From Clostridium bornimense (GTDB lineage Bacteria > Bacillota > Clostridia > Clostridiales > Clostridiaceae): a DNA stretch of 32,564 bases. Every line of letters begins with the position of its first letter. Position 1 is the first letter of the stretch. Positions 24,088-32,458 of the stretch are shown here, piece after piece. The position numbers and the translations under genes are program-made. Below the pieces are notes generated by a model. It saw only the letters and a program-made list of their open reading frames with translations. It was not told the DNA's origin and searched no databases. The stretch is taken from positions 1 to 32,564 of the forward strand of contig NZ_JAHLOD010000037.1 of assembly GCF_018917145.1 (NCBI RefSeq), in the 5' to 3' direction.

Positions 24088-25950
24088 ATGTGCGGATTTG
24101 TATGTTTATATAGACCACAAGGATTAAAAGAACAAGACCTTCCGATGGTTGAAAAGATGAATGAGATTATTGCTCATCGTGGACCTGATGATTACGGAGT
24201 ATATAGTGATAGCAAAGCTATTTTAGGATTTAGAAGATTATCTATAAATGACTTAGCTAATGGACATCAACCTTATGCTTATGATAAAGGAAGATTAAAT
24301 ATTGTCTTCAATGGAGAAATTTATAACTATAGAGAACTTAGAAAAGATCTTCAAGAATTAGGTTATGAATTTGTAACAGATTCAGAAGTTGAAGTTATAG
24401 GAGCAGCATATACACAATATGGTAAGAAATATGTTGATTATCTAAGAGGTATGTATGCTATAGTTATTAGAGATGAAGAAAATGATACTATTTTTGCATG
24501 TAGAGATATATTTGGTATAAAGCCTCTTTATTACACAGAAGATGCTGAAGGATTAATGTTAACATCAGAAAGTAAGGCATTCTTATTTGCAGATAGAAAT
24601 ATTGCAGAAGTGAATAAAGATGGTTTACAACATTATTTAACATATCAATTTGTTCCAGAGCCACATACAATTTATAAAGATGTTATGTTACTAGAGCCAG
24701 GATGCACATTAACAAAAGTAGGCGATGGTGAAGCTAAAATTGAAAGATATTTCAAAATTGAATTAAAGCCACAAGAAAATGATAAAACAGCTATGATGAA
24801 GGAAATAAGAGAAGTAATGGAAGATTCAGTTAGAGTACATTTAACTTCAGATGTTCCTGTTGGTTCATTCCTTTCTGGAGGGATAGATTCAACAATAGTT
24901 GTAGCATTAGCAAAACAACATAAACCTGATATTAAGACATTTACAGTAGGTTTTGAAGTAGATGGTTATTCAGAAATTAATTTAGCAGAAGAATCAGCAG
25001 CAGCACTTGGTGTTGCAAGTTATAAGAGAATAGTAACTGCAAAAGAATATATGGATGCTTTTCCAAAGTTAGTATGGCACTTAGACGGTCCAATGGCTGA
25101 CCCTTCAGCAGTACCAATTTATTTCATAGCGGAAGAAGCAAGAAAGCAAGTTACAGTTGTACTTTCAGGAGAAGGTGCAGATGAAATGTTTGGTGGATAC
25201 ACTATCTATAGAGAAAGCGAATCTTTAAAGATGTGGAATCATGTTCCAGGCGTACTTAAAAAGATGTTCTTAGCATTTTCTAAGCTTATACCAGAACACG
25301 TAAAAGGAAAGAGCTTTATTGAAAGAGGTTGTACACCAGTAGAAGAAAGATATTTTGGTAATGCTAATATATTTAAAGAAGTACAAAAGCCTTTAATCTT
25401 ACCATTCTATAATGATAAGGTTAGACCTCAACAAATAACTAAACCATTTTATGATGAAGCAAAGGCATTAGGTTTAGATGGTGTTGGAAAAATGCAATAT
25501 ATAGATTTTAATACATGGTTAACCGGGGACATTCTAGTGAAATCAGATAGAATGACTATGGCACATTGCTTAGAGCTTAGAGTACCTTTCCTTGATAAGG
25601 AAGTATTAAAAGTAGCAAGTAAACTTGGAAGATATGACAAGATAGGTGGACATACTACAAAGAGCTTACTTAGAGAAACTTTTGCAGATATATTACCAGA
25701 TCCAGTTACAATGAGAAGAAAACTTGGATATCCAGTACCTATTAGAGTATGGTTAAAGAACGAAATGTATGAATGGGCAAAAGATATTATCAACAGATCA
25801 GAATGTCCAGAATATATAAATAAAGCAGAAGCATTAAAGCTTTTAGAAAACCATAAAGCAGGTAAGGAAGATGAATCAAGAAAGATTTGGTGTATATTAT
25901 CTTTCCTAGTATGGTATGAACAAGTTATGGAAATAGTAAAGAAGAGATAA
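24088..25950 (+). CDS. asnB: Asparagine synthetase, glutamine-hydrolysing
   Basis: This 620-residue cytoplasmic enzyme makes asparagine from aspartate, ATP and glutamine. The start is fixed by chemistry: the ATG at 24088 follows GAGAGGAG and places Cys2 (MCGFVC) at the N-terminus as the class II glutaminase nucleophile. An in-frame start at 24034 would bury it. The glutaminase domain contains AHRGPDDYG, GFRRLSINDL and VFNGEIYNYRELR. The synthetase domain has the PP-loop SGGIDST (263-269), GEGADEMFGGY, and the late DRMTMAHCLELRVPFLD region. Length and domain order are normal for bacterial AsnB. It is a single-gene unit with its own promoter and terminator. Confidence 0.97.
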   Translation: MCGFVCLYRPQGLKEQDLPMVEKMNEIIAHRGPDDYGVYSDSKAILGFRRLSINDLANGHQPYAYDKGRLNIVFNGEIYNYRELRKDLQELGYEFVTDSEVEVIGAAYTQYGKKYVDYLRGMYAIVIRDEENDTIFACRDIFGIKPLYYTEDAEGLMLTSESKAFLFADRNIAEVNKDGLQHYLTYQFVPEPHTIYKDVMLLEPGCTLTKVGDGEAKIERYFKIELKPQENDKTAMMKEIREVMEDSVRVHLTSDVPVGSFLSGGIDSTIVVALAKQHKPDIKTFTVGFEVDGYSEINLAEESAAALGVASYKRIVTAKEYMDAFPKLVWHLDGPMADPSAVPIYFIAEEARKQVTVVLSGEGADEMFGGYTIYRESESLKMWNHVPGVLKKMFLAFSKLIPEHVKGKSFIERGCTPVEERYFGNANIFKEVQKPLILPFYNDKVRPQQITKPFYDEAKALGLDGVGKMQYIDFNTWLTGDILVKSDRMTMAHCLELRVPFLDKEVLKVASKLGRYDKIGGHTTKSLLRETFADILPDPVTMRRKLGYPVPIRVWLKNEMYEWAKDIINRSECPEYINKAEALKLLENHKAGKEDESRKIWCILSFLVWYEQVMEIVKKR

Positions 25951-25960
25951 AGAGTTCATT

Positions 25961-26003
25961 GAGCTGTTACAAGACGTTGAAGTCGTGTAATGGCTCTTTT
26001 TAT
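25961..26003 (+). terminator. Terminator after asnB
   Basis: GAGCTGTTACAAGAC (25961-25975) pairs with GTCGTGTAATGGCTC, with wobble and a mismatch, followed by five Ts. Confidence 0.75.
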
Positions 26004-26026
26004 TAGATGTTATAAAAAGAAAAAAA

Positions 26027-26035
26027 TGATATAAT
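26027..26035 (+). promoter_or_regulatory. Extended -10 promoter of thyA-folA
   Basis: TGATATAAT lies 31 bases before the thyA start codon, just downstream of the asnB terminator. Confidence 0.55.
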
Positions 26036-26066
26036 TAAATTTAAATAAAAGAAAGGATATGAACTA

Positions 26067-26861
26067 ATGAATAATGCTGATAAACAATATTTAACTTTAG
26101 TTAGAGATATATTAGATAATGGATATTACGATCAAAATAGAACAGGTACAGCGACATATAAGTTACCACATAAGATGTTTCAATTTGATTTGTCAAAAGA
26201 TGAATTTCCTATATTAACAACTAAATTTGTTGCATTTAAGACAGCAGTTAAAGAATTATTATGGATATTTAAAGATCAATCAAATGATGTTAAGAAATTA
26301 CAAGAACAAAATGTTCAGATTTGGAATGAGTGGGCATTAGAAGATGGAACTATAGGAAAAGCTTATGGATATCAAATAGCTAAATACAATCAAGTAGATA
26401 AATTAATTGAATCACTAAAGAATAATCCACAAGATAGAAGAATGATGATGAATCTTTGGAATATTGAAGATTTACCAGAGATGGCACTTCAACCTTGTTG
26501 TTTTTTAACTATGTGGGATGTTACTGATGGAAGATTAAATTGCATGTTAGTTCAAAGAAGTGGAGATGTGCCATTAGGAGTTCCTTTTAATATGAGCCAA
26601 TATGCGGTACTTGTTCATTTAATTGCTCAAGTAACTGGATTAAAGCCAGGATTATTTACTCATGTAATAAACAATGCACATATATATGAAAATCAAGTTG
26701 AGGGAATGAAGCTACAACTTACAAGAGAAAATGAAACTTATGAAGCACCAAAGTTATGGATAAATCCTGAAATAACTAACTTTTATGATTTTACACCAGA
26801 TGATATAAAGCTTGAGGGATATAAATATCATCCATCAATTAAGATGGAAGTATCAGTTTAA
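26067..26861 (+). CDS. thyA: Thymidylate synthase
   Basis: This 264-residue enzyme methylates dUMP to dTMP with methylene-tetrahydrofolate, producing dihydrofolate. The ATG at 26067 follows GAAAGGA. The N-terminus has the [19 protein letters not shown] region; the active site is QPCC with nucleophile Cys144; then come [20 protein letters not shown] and the C-terminal block beginning [12 protein letters not shown]. In most thymidylate synthases the residue after the catalytic Cys is His (PCH). Here it is Cys, in a sequence that otherwise resembles the Bacillus subtilis ThyA-type branch, where that His is also not kept. The gene is followed after 11 bases by dihydrofolate reductase, which recycles its product. 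Confidence 0.96.
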   Translation: MNNADKQYLTLVRDILDNGYYDQNRTGTATYKLPHKMFQFDLSKDEFPILTTKFVAFKTAVKELLWIFKDQSNDVKKLQEQNVQIWNEWALEDGTIGKAYGYQIAKYNQVDKLIESLKNNPQDRRMMMNLWNIEDLPEMALQPCCFLTMWDVTDGRLNCMLVQRSGDVPLGVPFNMSQYAVLVHLIAQVTGLKPGLFTHVINNAHIYENQVEGMKLQLTRENETYEAPKLWINPEITNFYDFTPDDIKLEGYKYHPSIKMEVSV

Positions 26862-26872
26862 GGGGGCGAATT

Positions 26873-27361
26873 ATGTTAAACTTAATGGTGGCAGTAGCTG
26901 AAAATAATGTCATAGGGAAAGATAACAAGTTAATATGGCATATACCTAATGACCTAAAGTATTTTAAATCAGTTACAAGTGGGCATAAGATTCTTATGGG
27001 AAGAAAAACTTTTCAATCACTTCCAGGAATATTGCCAGGAAGACAACATTTAGTTCTTACTAGGGATAAAAATTTTAATGTAGAAGATGAAAGAGTCACT
27101 GTATTACATGGTATGGAAGAAGTGATGCCTTATGTGGATAGTGAAGAAGAAATCTTTGTAGTTGGCGGAGCAGAAATATATAAAACGTTATTACCATATT
27201 GTAAAAAAGCATATATAACAAGAATTAAAGAAAGCTTTGAAGGGGATGCTTTTTTTCCACACTTTGATGAAAGTATGTGGATAACTGACAGTATTACTGA
27301 AGGTATTGTGGATGAAAAAAATAAATATCCACATAGCTTTTATGTTTATACAAGAAGATAA
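26873..27361 (+). CDS. folA: Dihydrofolate reductase
   Basis: This 162-residue cytoplasmic enzyme reduces dihydrofolate to tetrahydrofolate with NADPH. The N-terminal MLNLMVAVAENNVIGKDNKL, then IWHIPNDLKYFK with the active-site Asp (in PNDL), ILMGRKTFQSLP, the PGRQHLVLTR loop, and VVGGAEIYKTLLPYC are all present. Length is standard. The ATG at 26873 follows AAGGGGG. It forms a two-gene operon with thyA and closes the folate cycle that thymidylate synthase drives. A terminator follows directly. Confidence 0.97.
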   Translation: MLNLMVAVAENNVIGKDNKLIWHIPNDLKYFKSVTSGHKILMGRKTFQSLPGILPGRQHLVLTRDKNFNVEDERVTVLHGMEEVMPYVDSEEEIFVVGGAEIYKTLLPYCKKAYITRIKESFEGDAFFPHFDESMWITDSITEGIVDEKNKYPHSFYVYTRR

Positions 27362-27369
27362 TAAGACAT

Positions 27370-27411
27370 AAAACTCTGGCTATAAATAAATTTCATAGGC
27401 AGAGTTTTTTA
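27370..27411 (+). terminator. Terminator after folA
   Basis: AAAACTCTGGCTAT (27370-27383) pairs with ATAGGCAGAGTTTT with one mismatch, followed by Ts. Confidence 0.82.
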
Positions 27412-27438
27412 TTTACGAATTCAATAGGGGTTGAGAAA

Positions 27439-27924
27439 ATGGGGTATTTTGCAAAACTGATAGCGGTATATTTACTTATAACAGTTTTAGTAAATAATAT
27501 ATTTATAAAATATAATAGTAAAAATGAGGGTAAGATACAAAGAAGTAATTTTGTTTATGTAATATTAACGTTAATAGTAGCTTTCTTATTAAGCTTAAAT
27601 AGTGAAAAAATTAGTATTATTAGTGTTAGTACTATATTAATAGAGGTAATAATGACCAATATATTAATAAGTCGTTGTATAGGTCATCTTATATATAAAT
27701 TATCTAAGGGTAAAAGTCGTAAGAAATATGATGTTAAAAAAGAAATGATCAGGGTATTAAGTTTTTTTATAATGATGACTTTATTAGTAATTTTATTAGG
27801 AACAATAAAGCAAGTTTCATTATGCTATGTAATAGTATTAATAGGTATATTAGCAATTATAATGTTTTTAAATATAAAGAATCTTATTAAAGAATTTACT
27901 ATGATAAAAAGAATACGGGGATAA
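27439..27924 (+). CDS. Small integral membrane protein of unknown function
   Basis: This 161-residue protein has about five hydrophobic segments (near 5-22, 36-53, 58-78, 104-122 and 126-147) and a basic cytoplasmic loop, KLSKGKSRKKYDVKKE, in the middle. The ATG at 27439 follows AGGGGTTGAG. I do not recognise a family and see no conserved catalytic motif. It stands between two terminators as a single gene. Confidence 0.65.
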   Translation: MGYFAKLIAVYLLITVLVNNIFIKYNSKNEGKIQRSNFVYVILTLIVAFLLSLNSEKISIISVSTILIEVIMTNILISRCIGHLIYKLSKGKSRKKYDVKKEMIRVLSFFIMMTLLVILLGTIKQVSLCYVIVLIGILAIIMFLNIKNLIKEFTMIKRIRG

Positions 27925-27936
27925 TTTTGAACTGAT

Positions 27937-27975
27937 AAAAAGCTGTTATACTTTTTTGTGTATAACAGCTTTTTC
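27937..27975. terminator. Bidirectional terminator between 27439 gene and thiT
   Basis: AAAAAGCTGTTATAC (27937-27951) pairs perfectly with GTATAACAGCTTTTT (27960-27974). A and T tracts on both sides serve the two convergent genes. Confidence 0.88.
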
Positions 27976-27977
27976 TT

Positions 27978-28589
27978 TTATATTTCTTTTAGTTTATCTA
28001 TAGGGATAAAATATATAACAATAAGACATATTATCCCGTTTGGAATTATCAATAGTGCATTAGTAACAGCAGAGTATACTATTGGAGACATATTATCAGG
28101 TGCAAAGCTACCAAAGAATACTACGCCAGATATAAAGTGAAATATAAATCGTCCAATCATAGCTGCAGTAACTGCAAGAGTCTTATTATTTTTGAAATAT
28201 CCAGCTAAACCTAGAGCCATATAAGGAAGTGGATAATCAAATAAAACTTGAATAGGATTTAAGATATATGGTCCAAGAATTAAATCAACAATACCGTACA
28301 CAAAGCCAGTTAAAAAGCCTATTTCAGGACCATAAATCATAGCCATAATAAGAATAGGTACCATACTAGCCAAGTTTATGCTACCACCTTGAGGAAAGTG
28401 GTAAAACTTAATAAGACTTAATATTGTAGATAAAGCTACAGCTAAGGCAACTTGTACTAATATTTTTGTTGTAAATTTTACTTTTTTAATTTTAATAAAT
28501 ATAACAATTAAAATTATTACAGCAATAAGAGTTAAGATAGTTAATGGACTTTTGGCAATATCCGTTAGGTTAGTAATAAAAGTTTTCAT
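27978..28589 (-). CDS. thiT: Thiamine-binding S component of an ECF transporter
   Basis: This 203-residue integral membrane protein captures thiamine and, with the shared ECF ATPases and EcfT encoded elsewhere, imports it. The hallmark segments are FPQGGSINLASMVPILIMA, GFLTGFVYGIVDLILGP, PIQVLFDYPLPYMALGLAG and FHFISGVVFFG, which match the ThiT family. The N-terminus carries an extra hydrophobic segment (about 18-35). The start at 28589 has GGAGG with 6-7 bases spacing. A TPP riboswitch lies about 160 bases upstream on the same strand, which independently supports the thiamine assignment: high TPP should turn the gene off. Confidence 0.93.
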   Translation of the reverse strand: MKTFITNLTDIAKSPLTILTLIAVIILIVIFIKIKKVKFTTKILVQVALAVALSTILSLIKFYHFPQGGSINLASMVPILIMAMIYGPEIGFLTGFVYGIVDLILGPYILNPIQVLFDYPLPYMALGLAGYFKNNKTLAVTAAMIGRFIFHFISGVVFFGSFAPDNMSPIVYSAVTNALLIIPNGIICLIVIYFIPIDKLKEI

Positions 28590-28633
28590 AAAATAGCCTC
28601 CTGATATGCTAGGTAGAGGAGATTTTCATATAG

Positions 28634-28689
28634 TTACAGTTAGCAGTTTGATAGCTAGTAGATGAAGGAAGAAATTCACGTAGAATTTC
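28634..28689 (+). repeat. Dispersed hairpin repeat, copy 2 (inside the thiT leader)
   Basis: TTACAGTTA, then 20-odd extra bases, AAGGAAGAAATTC-ACGTA-GAATTTC. The stem GAAATTC/GAATTTC (28671-28677 and 28683-28689) and AAGGAA block are the same as at 14192-14216, but the loop differs. It lies in the transcribed leader of thiT in the opposite orientation to the gene. Confidence 0.6.
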
Positions 28690-28747
28690 ATTAATTTTTT
28701 GTAAATAAGTGCATTTTTATTTCAAATTCTAAGTCATCAATAAGTAC

Positions 28748-28830
28748 TGCTTCCCTTCGCTGGCATTATCCAGATCAGGTTTAAGGGTTAATGAAATATC
28801 ATCTCTCAGCCATATAGGCACCCCTAGCAA
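28748..28830 (-). promoter_or_regulatory. TPP riboswitch controlling thiT
   Basis: Read on the minus strand, the sequence begins TGCTAGGGGTGCC, continues GGCTGAGATGATA, ACCTGATCTGGATAATGCC and ends AGCGAAGGGAAGCA, the conserved blocks of the THI-box (CUGAGA, ACCUGAUCUGGAUAAUGCCAGCG). The closing helix P1 pairs TGCT with AGCA. The aptamer binds thiamine pyrophosphate; thiT downstream is the expected target. Confidence 0.97.
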
Positions 28831-28846
28831 AATTTATTTCAATAAT

Positions 28847-28875
28847 AGTATAGTACAATATTTGTAGTAATGCAA
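28847..28875 (-). promoter_or_regulatory. Promoter of the TPP riboswitch-thiT transcript
   Basis: On the minus strand TTGCAT (28870-28875), 17 bases and TATACT (28847-28852) precede the aptamer by about 17 bases, so transcription starts just before the riboswitch. Confidence 0.6.
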
Positions 28876-28939
28876 AGAACAGTCATTTTGAATTAGAGAA
28901 AAGGGGATGTTGCACACAAAGGAGCAGGTAGATATCAGA

Positions 28940-28979
28940 GCACAAGTATGATGGCACAAGGCACAGTTCTTGAACTAGA
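28940..28979 (+). repeat. Dispersed intergenic repeat, copy 2
   Basis: GCACAAGTATGATGGCACAA, then GGCACAGTTCTTGAACTAGA, matches 20236-20275 at most positions. The rest of the gap 28876-29134 shows no gene. Confidence 0.6.
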
Positions 28980-29134
28980 ATAGATGATTTATAAAAAACA
29001 ACTAGTTTTATATATGCACTAAATACATCTATAAACACAATTGTAATTCTCACAGCCCGCAGGACTATAGTATTTTTCATGCAGGGGAAAATTAACATCC
29101 GTTGTGAAATGTGAATTGCCTGAATTGTGAATTG

Positions 29135-29164
29135 AAAAAAGATGACCAAGTGGTCATCTTTTTT
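29135..29164 (-). terminator. Terminator of the nadABC operon
   Basis: AAAAAAGATGACCA and TGGTCATCTTTTTT form a perfect 14-bp stem with a 2-base centre, eight bases after the nadC stop on the minus strand. Confidence 0.9.
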
Positions 29165-29172
29165 AATGATAT

Positions 29173-30009
29173 TTAAAGATTCTTAAGATCTTTCATGGAT
29201 ATATCTAGAGCTTTAACGGAGTGTGTTAAGGCACCAACAGATATGTAATTAACTCCAGTTTCAGCAACAGAACGTATTCTTTGAAGATTCATATTTCCCG
29301 ATGCTTCTATAAGTGCTTTACCGTTTATTAAATCAACTGCTTTCTTAGTAGTTTCATTGTCCATATTATCTAACATAATGATATCAGCCTTTGCATCAAG
29401 AGCTTCTTTAACTTGATCTAAGGTTTCAACTTCTACTTCAATTTTACGTACAAATGAAACTGAGTTACGAGCTTTTTCTATAGCATTTTTGACTCCACCA
29501 GCAGCGGCAACATGATTATCTTTTAATAAAACACCATCAGAAAGATTAAAACGATGGTTACAACCGCCTCCGACTTTAACAGCATACTTTTCTAGTATTC
29601 TAAGCCCAGGAGTGGTTTTACGAGTATCTAGAAGCTTACAAGATGTATTAGATAGTTCTTGTACATACTTATTTGTTATTGTGGCAATACCAGAAAGATG
29701 TTGAAGTAAGTTTAGTGCAACTCTTTCTCCTTTAAGTATATTTAATGTATTTCCTTTAAGACTACCTATAATTTCGCCATTTTTAACGGAATCACCATCT
29801 TTATATTGAAAAGATGCTTCTACATCACCAAGAAGATAAAATACTCTTTCAAAAACTTCTAGACCAGCAATTATACCGTCTTCTTTGCATATAACATTAA
29901 CAGTAGATTGTTGATCTTTAGAAAGAATAGATGATGATGTTATATCATCGTCCCATACATCTTCTCTTAAAGCATTTTTTATTATTTCATCAATAATTAA
30001 CCAATTCAT
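29173..30009 (-). CDS. nadC: Nicotinate-nucleotide pyrophosphorylase (quinolinate phosphoribosyltransferase)
   Basis: This 278-residue enzyme converts quinolinate and PRPP to nicotinate mononucleotide, the third step of de novo NAD synthesis. Visible family blocks are REDVWDDDITS, NLLQHLSGIAT, LDTRKTTPGLRILEKYAV, GGGCNHRFNLSDGVLLKDNH, IEVEVETLDQ, IMLDNM and IEASGNMNL, with the basic substrate-binding residues in RKTTPGLR and NHR. Length is normal. The ATG at 30009 lies inside the end of nadB (20-base overlap), with AAAGGAG about 12 bases before it, so translational coupling is likely. It is the last gene of nadABC. Confidence 0.96.
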   Translation of the reverse strand: MNWLIIDEIIKNALREDVWDDDITSSSILSKDQQSTVNVICKEDGIIAGLEVFERVFYLLGDVEASFQYKDGDSVKNGEIIGSLKGNTLNILKGERVALNLLQHLSGIATITNKYVQELSNTSCKLLDTRKTTPGLRILEKYAVKVGGGCNHRFNLSDGVLLKDNHVAAAGGVKNAIEKARNSVSFVRKIEVEVETLDQVKEALDAKADIIMLDNMDNETTKKAVDLINGKALIEASGNMNLQRIRSVAETGVNYISVGALTHSVKALDISMKDLKNL

Positions 30010-31297
30010 TTTTTATAAAGTCTCCTTTACTGCTAAAGTATTTAATAAGTGTAGCTAAAGAATCCTTTTTTGTAGTGTTGATATCTAAGATATCTTTATA
30101 GTCTACTGTAGTTAAAGTAGTATCATTTATAAAAGTATTAATTTCTTTAGCAGCACGTCTTGAAAAAACTAAAGCTTCTAATAGAGAGTTTGATGCTAGT
30201 CTATTTGCACCGTGAACACCAGTACAACTAGCTTCTCCAACAACATAGAGATTATCCATTGAAGATTTAGAATTTAAGTTTACTTCTATTCCACCCATAA
30301 AGTAATGTTGAGCTGGTGCAATTGGAATAGGTCCAGCACATAAATCATAACCTTTTTCAAGACAATTAGAGTATATAGAAGGAAATCTATTCTTAATATA
30401 TTCAGAATCTTTATGAGATATATCTAATAATACATGAGAACTATTAGTTCTATGCATTTCTTTTAAAATTTCTTTAGTAACTACATCTCTAGGTAATAGT
30501 TCATTAACAAAACGTTCACCATCAAGATTTGTAATAATTGCTCCTTCACCTCTTAAACTTTCAGATATAAGGAAGCATCTACCATCATTATTTTCATCAT
30601 AAAAAGCTGTTGGATGAAATTGAATATATTCAGTATCATGAAGTTTAATATTATGTTTTATTGAGAGATATAAACCGATACCTTTTATATGTCTGAAGTT
30701 TGTTGAATGCTTAAATAGTCCACCAATTCCTCCAGTAGCTAGTACAACATCTTTTGCAGTTAATTTTATATAATCATTATCTTTATAATATATAATTCCA
30801 TGACATTGATTATTTTCTACTAATAAATCAACTAATGATGCATTTTCTATAATGGTAATATTTTTTTTAGTTTTTACTTTCGCTAATAATCCATCTACTA
30901 CAGCTTTTCCAGTTGTATCTTTATGATGAACAATTCTATTTATACTGTGAGCTGCTTCTTTTGTATATAATAGATGGTTGTTTTCTTTATCTAAATCAAC
31001 ACCAAGTTTTAATAAATTATCTATGTTTTCTCTAGATTCATTAACTAAAACTTCTACTGCTTTTACAGAGTTTTTATATTGACCAGCTTTTAGCGTATCT
31101 GCTATATGTGCTGGAATATCTTCATTACTTCTAGCAGTAGCTATTCCACCTTGTGCAAGGTAGGAATTACAGTCTGTACATGTTTTTTCGGTAATAATAG
31201 TTACGTCTATGTTATCTCTTAAATTTAAAGCACAATATAGTGCTGAGGCTCCTGAACCAACAATAACAACAGATGAAGTTTTAGTTTGCAAGTTCAT
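29990..31297 (-). CDS. nadB: L-aspartate oxidase
   Basis: This 435-residue FAD enzyme oxidises aspartate to iminoaspartate, the substrate of NadA. The FAD-binding motif is VGSGASAL (13-20). The substrate region has NSYLAQGGIA, then HHKDTTGKAVVDGL, VLATGGIGGLF, IQFHPTAF, LRGEGAIITN, a central ARG-containing block and GVHGANRLASNSLLEALVF near the C-terminus. It is about 100 residues shorter than the E. coli enzyme because the C-terminal helical domain is reduced, as in other clostridial NadB proteins. The ATG at 31297 overlaps the nadA stop by 17 bases with only a weak AGGATGC site, suggesting coupling. In anaerobes fumarate is the likely electron acceptor. Confidence 0.94.
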   Translation of the reverse strand: MNLQTKTSSVVIVGSGASALYCALNLRDNIDVTIITEKTCTDCNSYLAQGGIATARSNEDIPAHIADTLKAGQYKNSVKAVEVLVNESRENIDNLLKLGVDLDKENNHLLYTKEAAHSINRIVHHKDTTGKAVVDGLLAKVKTKKNITIIENASLVDLLVENNQCHGIIYYKDNDYIKLTAKDVVLATGGIGGLFKHSTNFRHIKGIGLYLSIKHNIKLHDTEYIQFHPTAFYDENNDGRCFLISESLRGEGAIITNLDGERFVNELLPRDVVTKEILKEMHRTNSSHVLLDISHKDSEYIKNRFPSIYSNCLEKGYDLCAGPIPIAPAQHYFMGGIEVNLNSKSSMDNLYVVGEASCTGVHGANRLASNSLLEALVFSRRAAKEINTFINDTTLTTVDYKDILDINTTKKDSLATLIKYFSSKGDFIKNELVNY

Positions 31298-32186
31298 GCA
31301 TCCTATTTAAAGCTTTTGCAGCTTTTTTTCTTATATCTTCGTCTACTGTAATTTCATAAGTACCTTTAGCTAAGGCATCATAAACATCTTCAAGACGAGT
31401 TTTTTTCATATTTATGCAAGTCATTGTTGTTCCAGGGACATAGAAGTTTTTATCAGGGTTTTTTAATTTAAGAGGATGAATTACACCTTCTTCAGTAACT
31501 ATTAAGAAATTTTTCTTATCACTATTAGTTGCATAATTTATTATTTCACCAGTAGAACCAATGAAATCTGCTAATTCTAAAACATTCTCCTCACATTCAG
31601 GGTGAGCAAGCACAACTACATCTTTTAATTTTTCTTTAGAGGATGTAATCCATTCAGGTTGTACTTTTCTATGTGTTATGCAAAAACCAGGCCATAGTAC
31701 AAAATCTTTATTAGGGAACTTATTTGCAATATGTCTACCTAAGTTTTTGTCTGGTAGAAATAATATTTTATCACTATCTAAATTTGATATTATTTTTTCT
31801 GCATTTGAAGAAGTAACAATAATATCAGATAAAGCTTTTACTTCAGTAGATGAGTTTATATATGTAACAACAGTATGATCAGGATACTGACGCTTCATTT
31901 CTAAAAGCTTGTCTACATTAGCCATATCAGCCATAGGGCATCCTGCATCTAATGCTGGTAAAAGTACTTTTTTATTAGGTGAAAGTATTTTCGCACTTTC
32001 TGCCATGAATTTCACACCACAAAAAATAATAAGATTATTAGGGCTATCTTTAGCAACTTTACTTAAGTAGTAAGAATCACCAACATAGTCCGCAATATCT
32101 TGAATTTCTGGACGTTGATAGTAGTGTGCAAGTATTAGAGCCCCCTGCTCTTTTTTTAGTCTGTTGATCTCTTTGATTAGATTCAT
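31281..32186 (-). CDS. nadA: Quinolinate synthase
   Basis: This 301-residue [4Fe-4S] enzyme condenses iminoaspartate with dihydroxyacetone phosphate to quinolinate. The start is the ATG at 32186, preceded by AGGAG with 9 bases spacing; an in-frame extension to 32222 would overlap the promoter-proximal dyad and has no ribosome site. The three cluster cysteines are recognisable as C83 (AGCPMADM), C169 (WPGFCITH) and C257 (TTMTCINM), matching the spacing in characterised NadA proteins. HYYQRPEIQDIADYVGDSY near the start, FCGVKFMAESAKIL and HPECEENVLELADFIGSTG are family blocks. It is the first gene of nadABC. Confidence 0.96.
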   Translation of the reverse strand: MNLIKEINRLKKEQGALILAHYYQRPEIQDIADYVGDSYYLSKVAKDSPNNLIIFCGVKFMAESAKILSPNKKVLLPALDAGCPMADMANVDKLLEMKRQYPDHTVVTYINSSTEVKALSDIIVTSSNAEKIISNLDSDKILFLPDKNLGRHIANKFPNKDFVLWPGFCITHRKVQPEWITSSKEKLKDVVVLAHPECEENVLELADFIGSTGEIINYATNSDKKNFLIVTEEGVIHPLKLKNPDKNFYVPGTTMTCINMKKTRLEDVYDALAKGTYEITVDEDIRKKAAKALNRMHELAN

Positions 32187-32210
32187 AATATTCAACTCCT
32201 GTAAAGTTAT

Positions 32211-32222
32211 GTGTATATACAC
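32211..32222. promoter_or_regulatory. Dyad just downstream of the nad promoter, candidate repressor site
   Basis: GTGTATATACAC is a perfect 12-bp palindrome between the predicted transcript start (near 32227 on the minus strand) and the nadA ribosome site. The known NAD-biosynthesis repressor of Firmicutes is NiaR; that it binds here is an inference. Confidence 0.45.
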
Positions 32223-32233
32223 TTGTAAATATT

Positions 32234-32262
32234 ATTATAATACATATTAGTAAAGAGTTGAA
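32234..32262 (-). promoter_or_regulatory. Promoter of nadABC
   Basis: On the minus strand TTCAAC (32257-32262), a 17-base spacer and a perfect TATAAT (32234-32239). Confidence 0.6.
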
Positions 32263-32410
32263 CCTATTTAGTTAAAATTTTCACTATCTCATTTTTAAAA
32301 AAATGGGTACTAAAGGTTATGGTATAGAAGAGATCAGTTTTTTAGTTAATTGTATTTTATGAAAAACCTAGGAAGTAAGAAATATGAGACAAGATTACTG
32401 CTAATATAAT

Positions 32411-32446
32411 AAAAAGGTATCGCTTAATGCAATACCTCTTTTTTAT
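32411..32446. terminator. Terminator-like hairpin, probably serving a minus-strand unit from the right
   Basis: GGTATCGC (32416-32423) pairs with GCAATACC (32429-32436) with one mismatch, flanked by A5 and T-rich tracts, so it could act in either direction. No plus-strand gene ends before it, so it most likely closes a minus-strand gene lying beyond the window. The stretch 32263-32410 shows no gene. Confidence 0.55.
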
Positions 32447-32458
32447 TGTTTAATGAAT

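Noticed and set aside
27958-28140. A 60-residue plus-strand frame opposite the end of thiT
   Set aside because: It starts inside the bidirectional terminator and mirrors the membrane protein ThiT; no independent signal.
32187-32222. Upstream start of nadA
   Set aside because: No ribosome site; it covers the promoter-proximal dyad. The ATG at 32186 has AGGAG and agrees with the family length.
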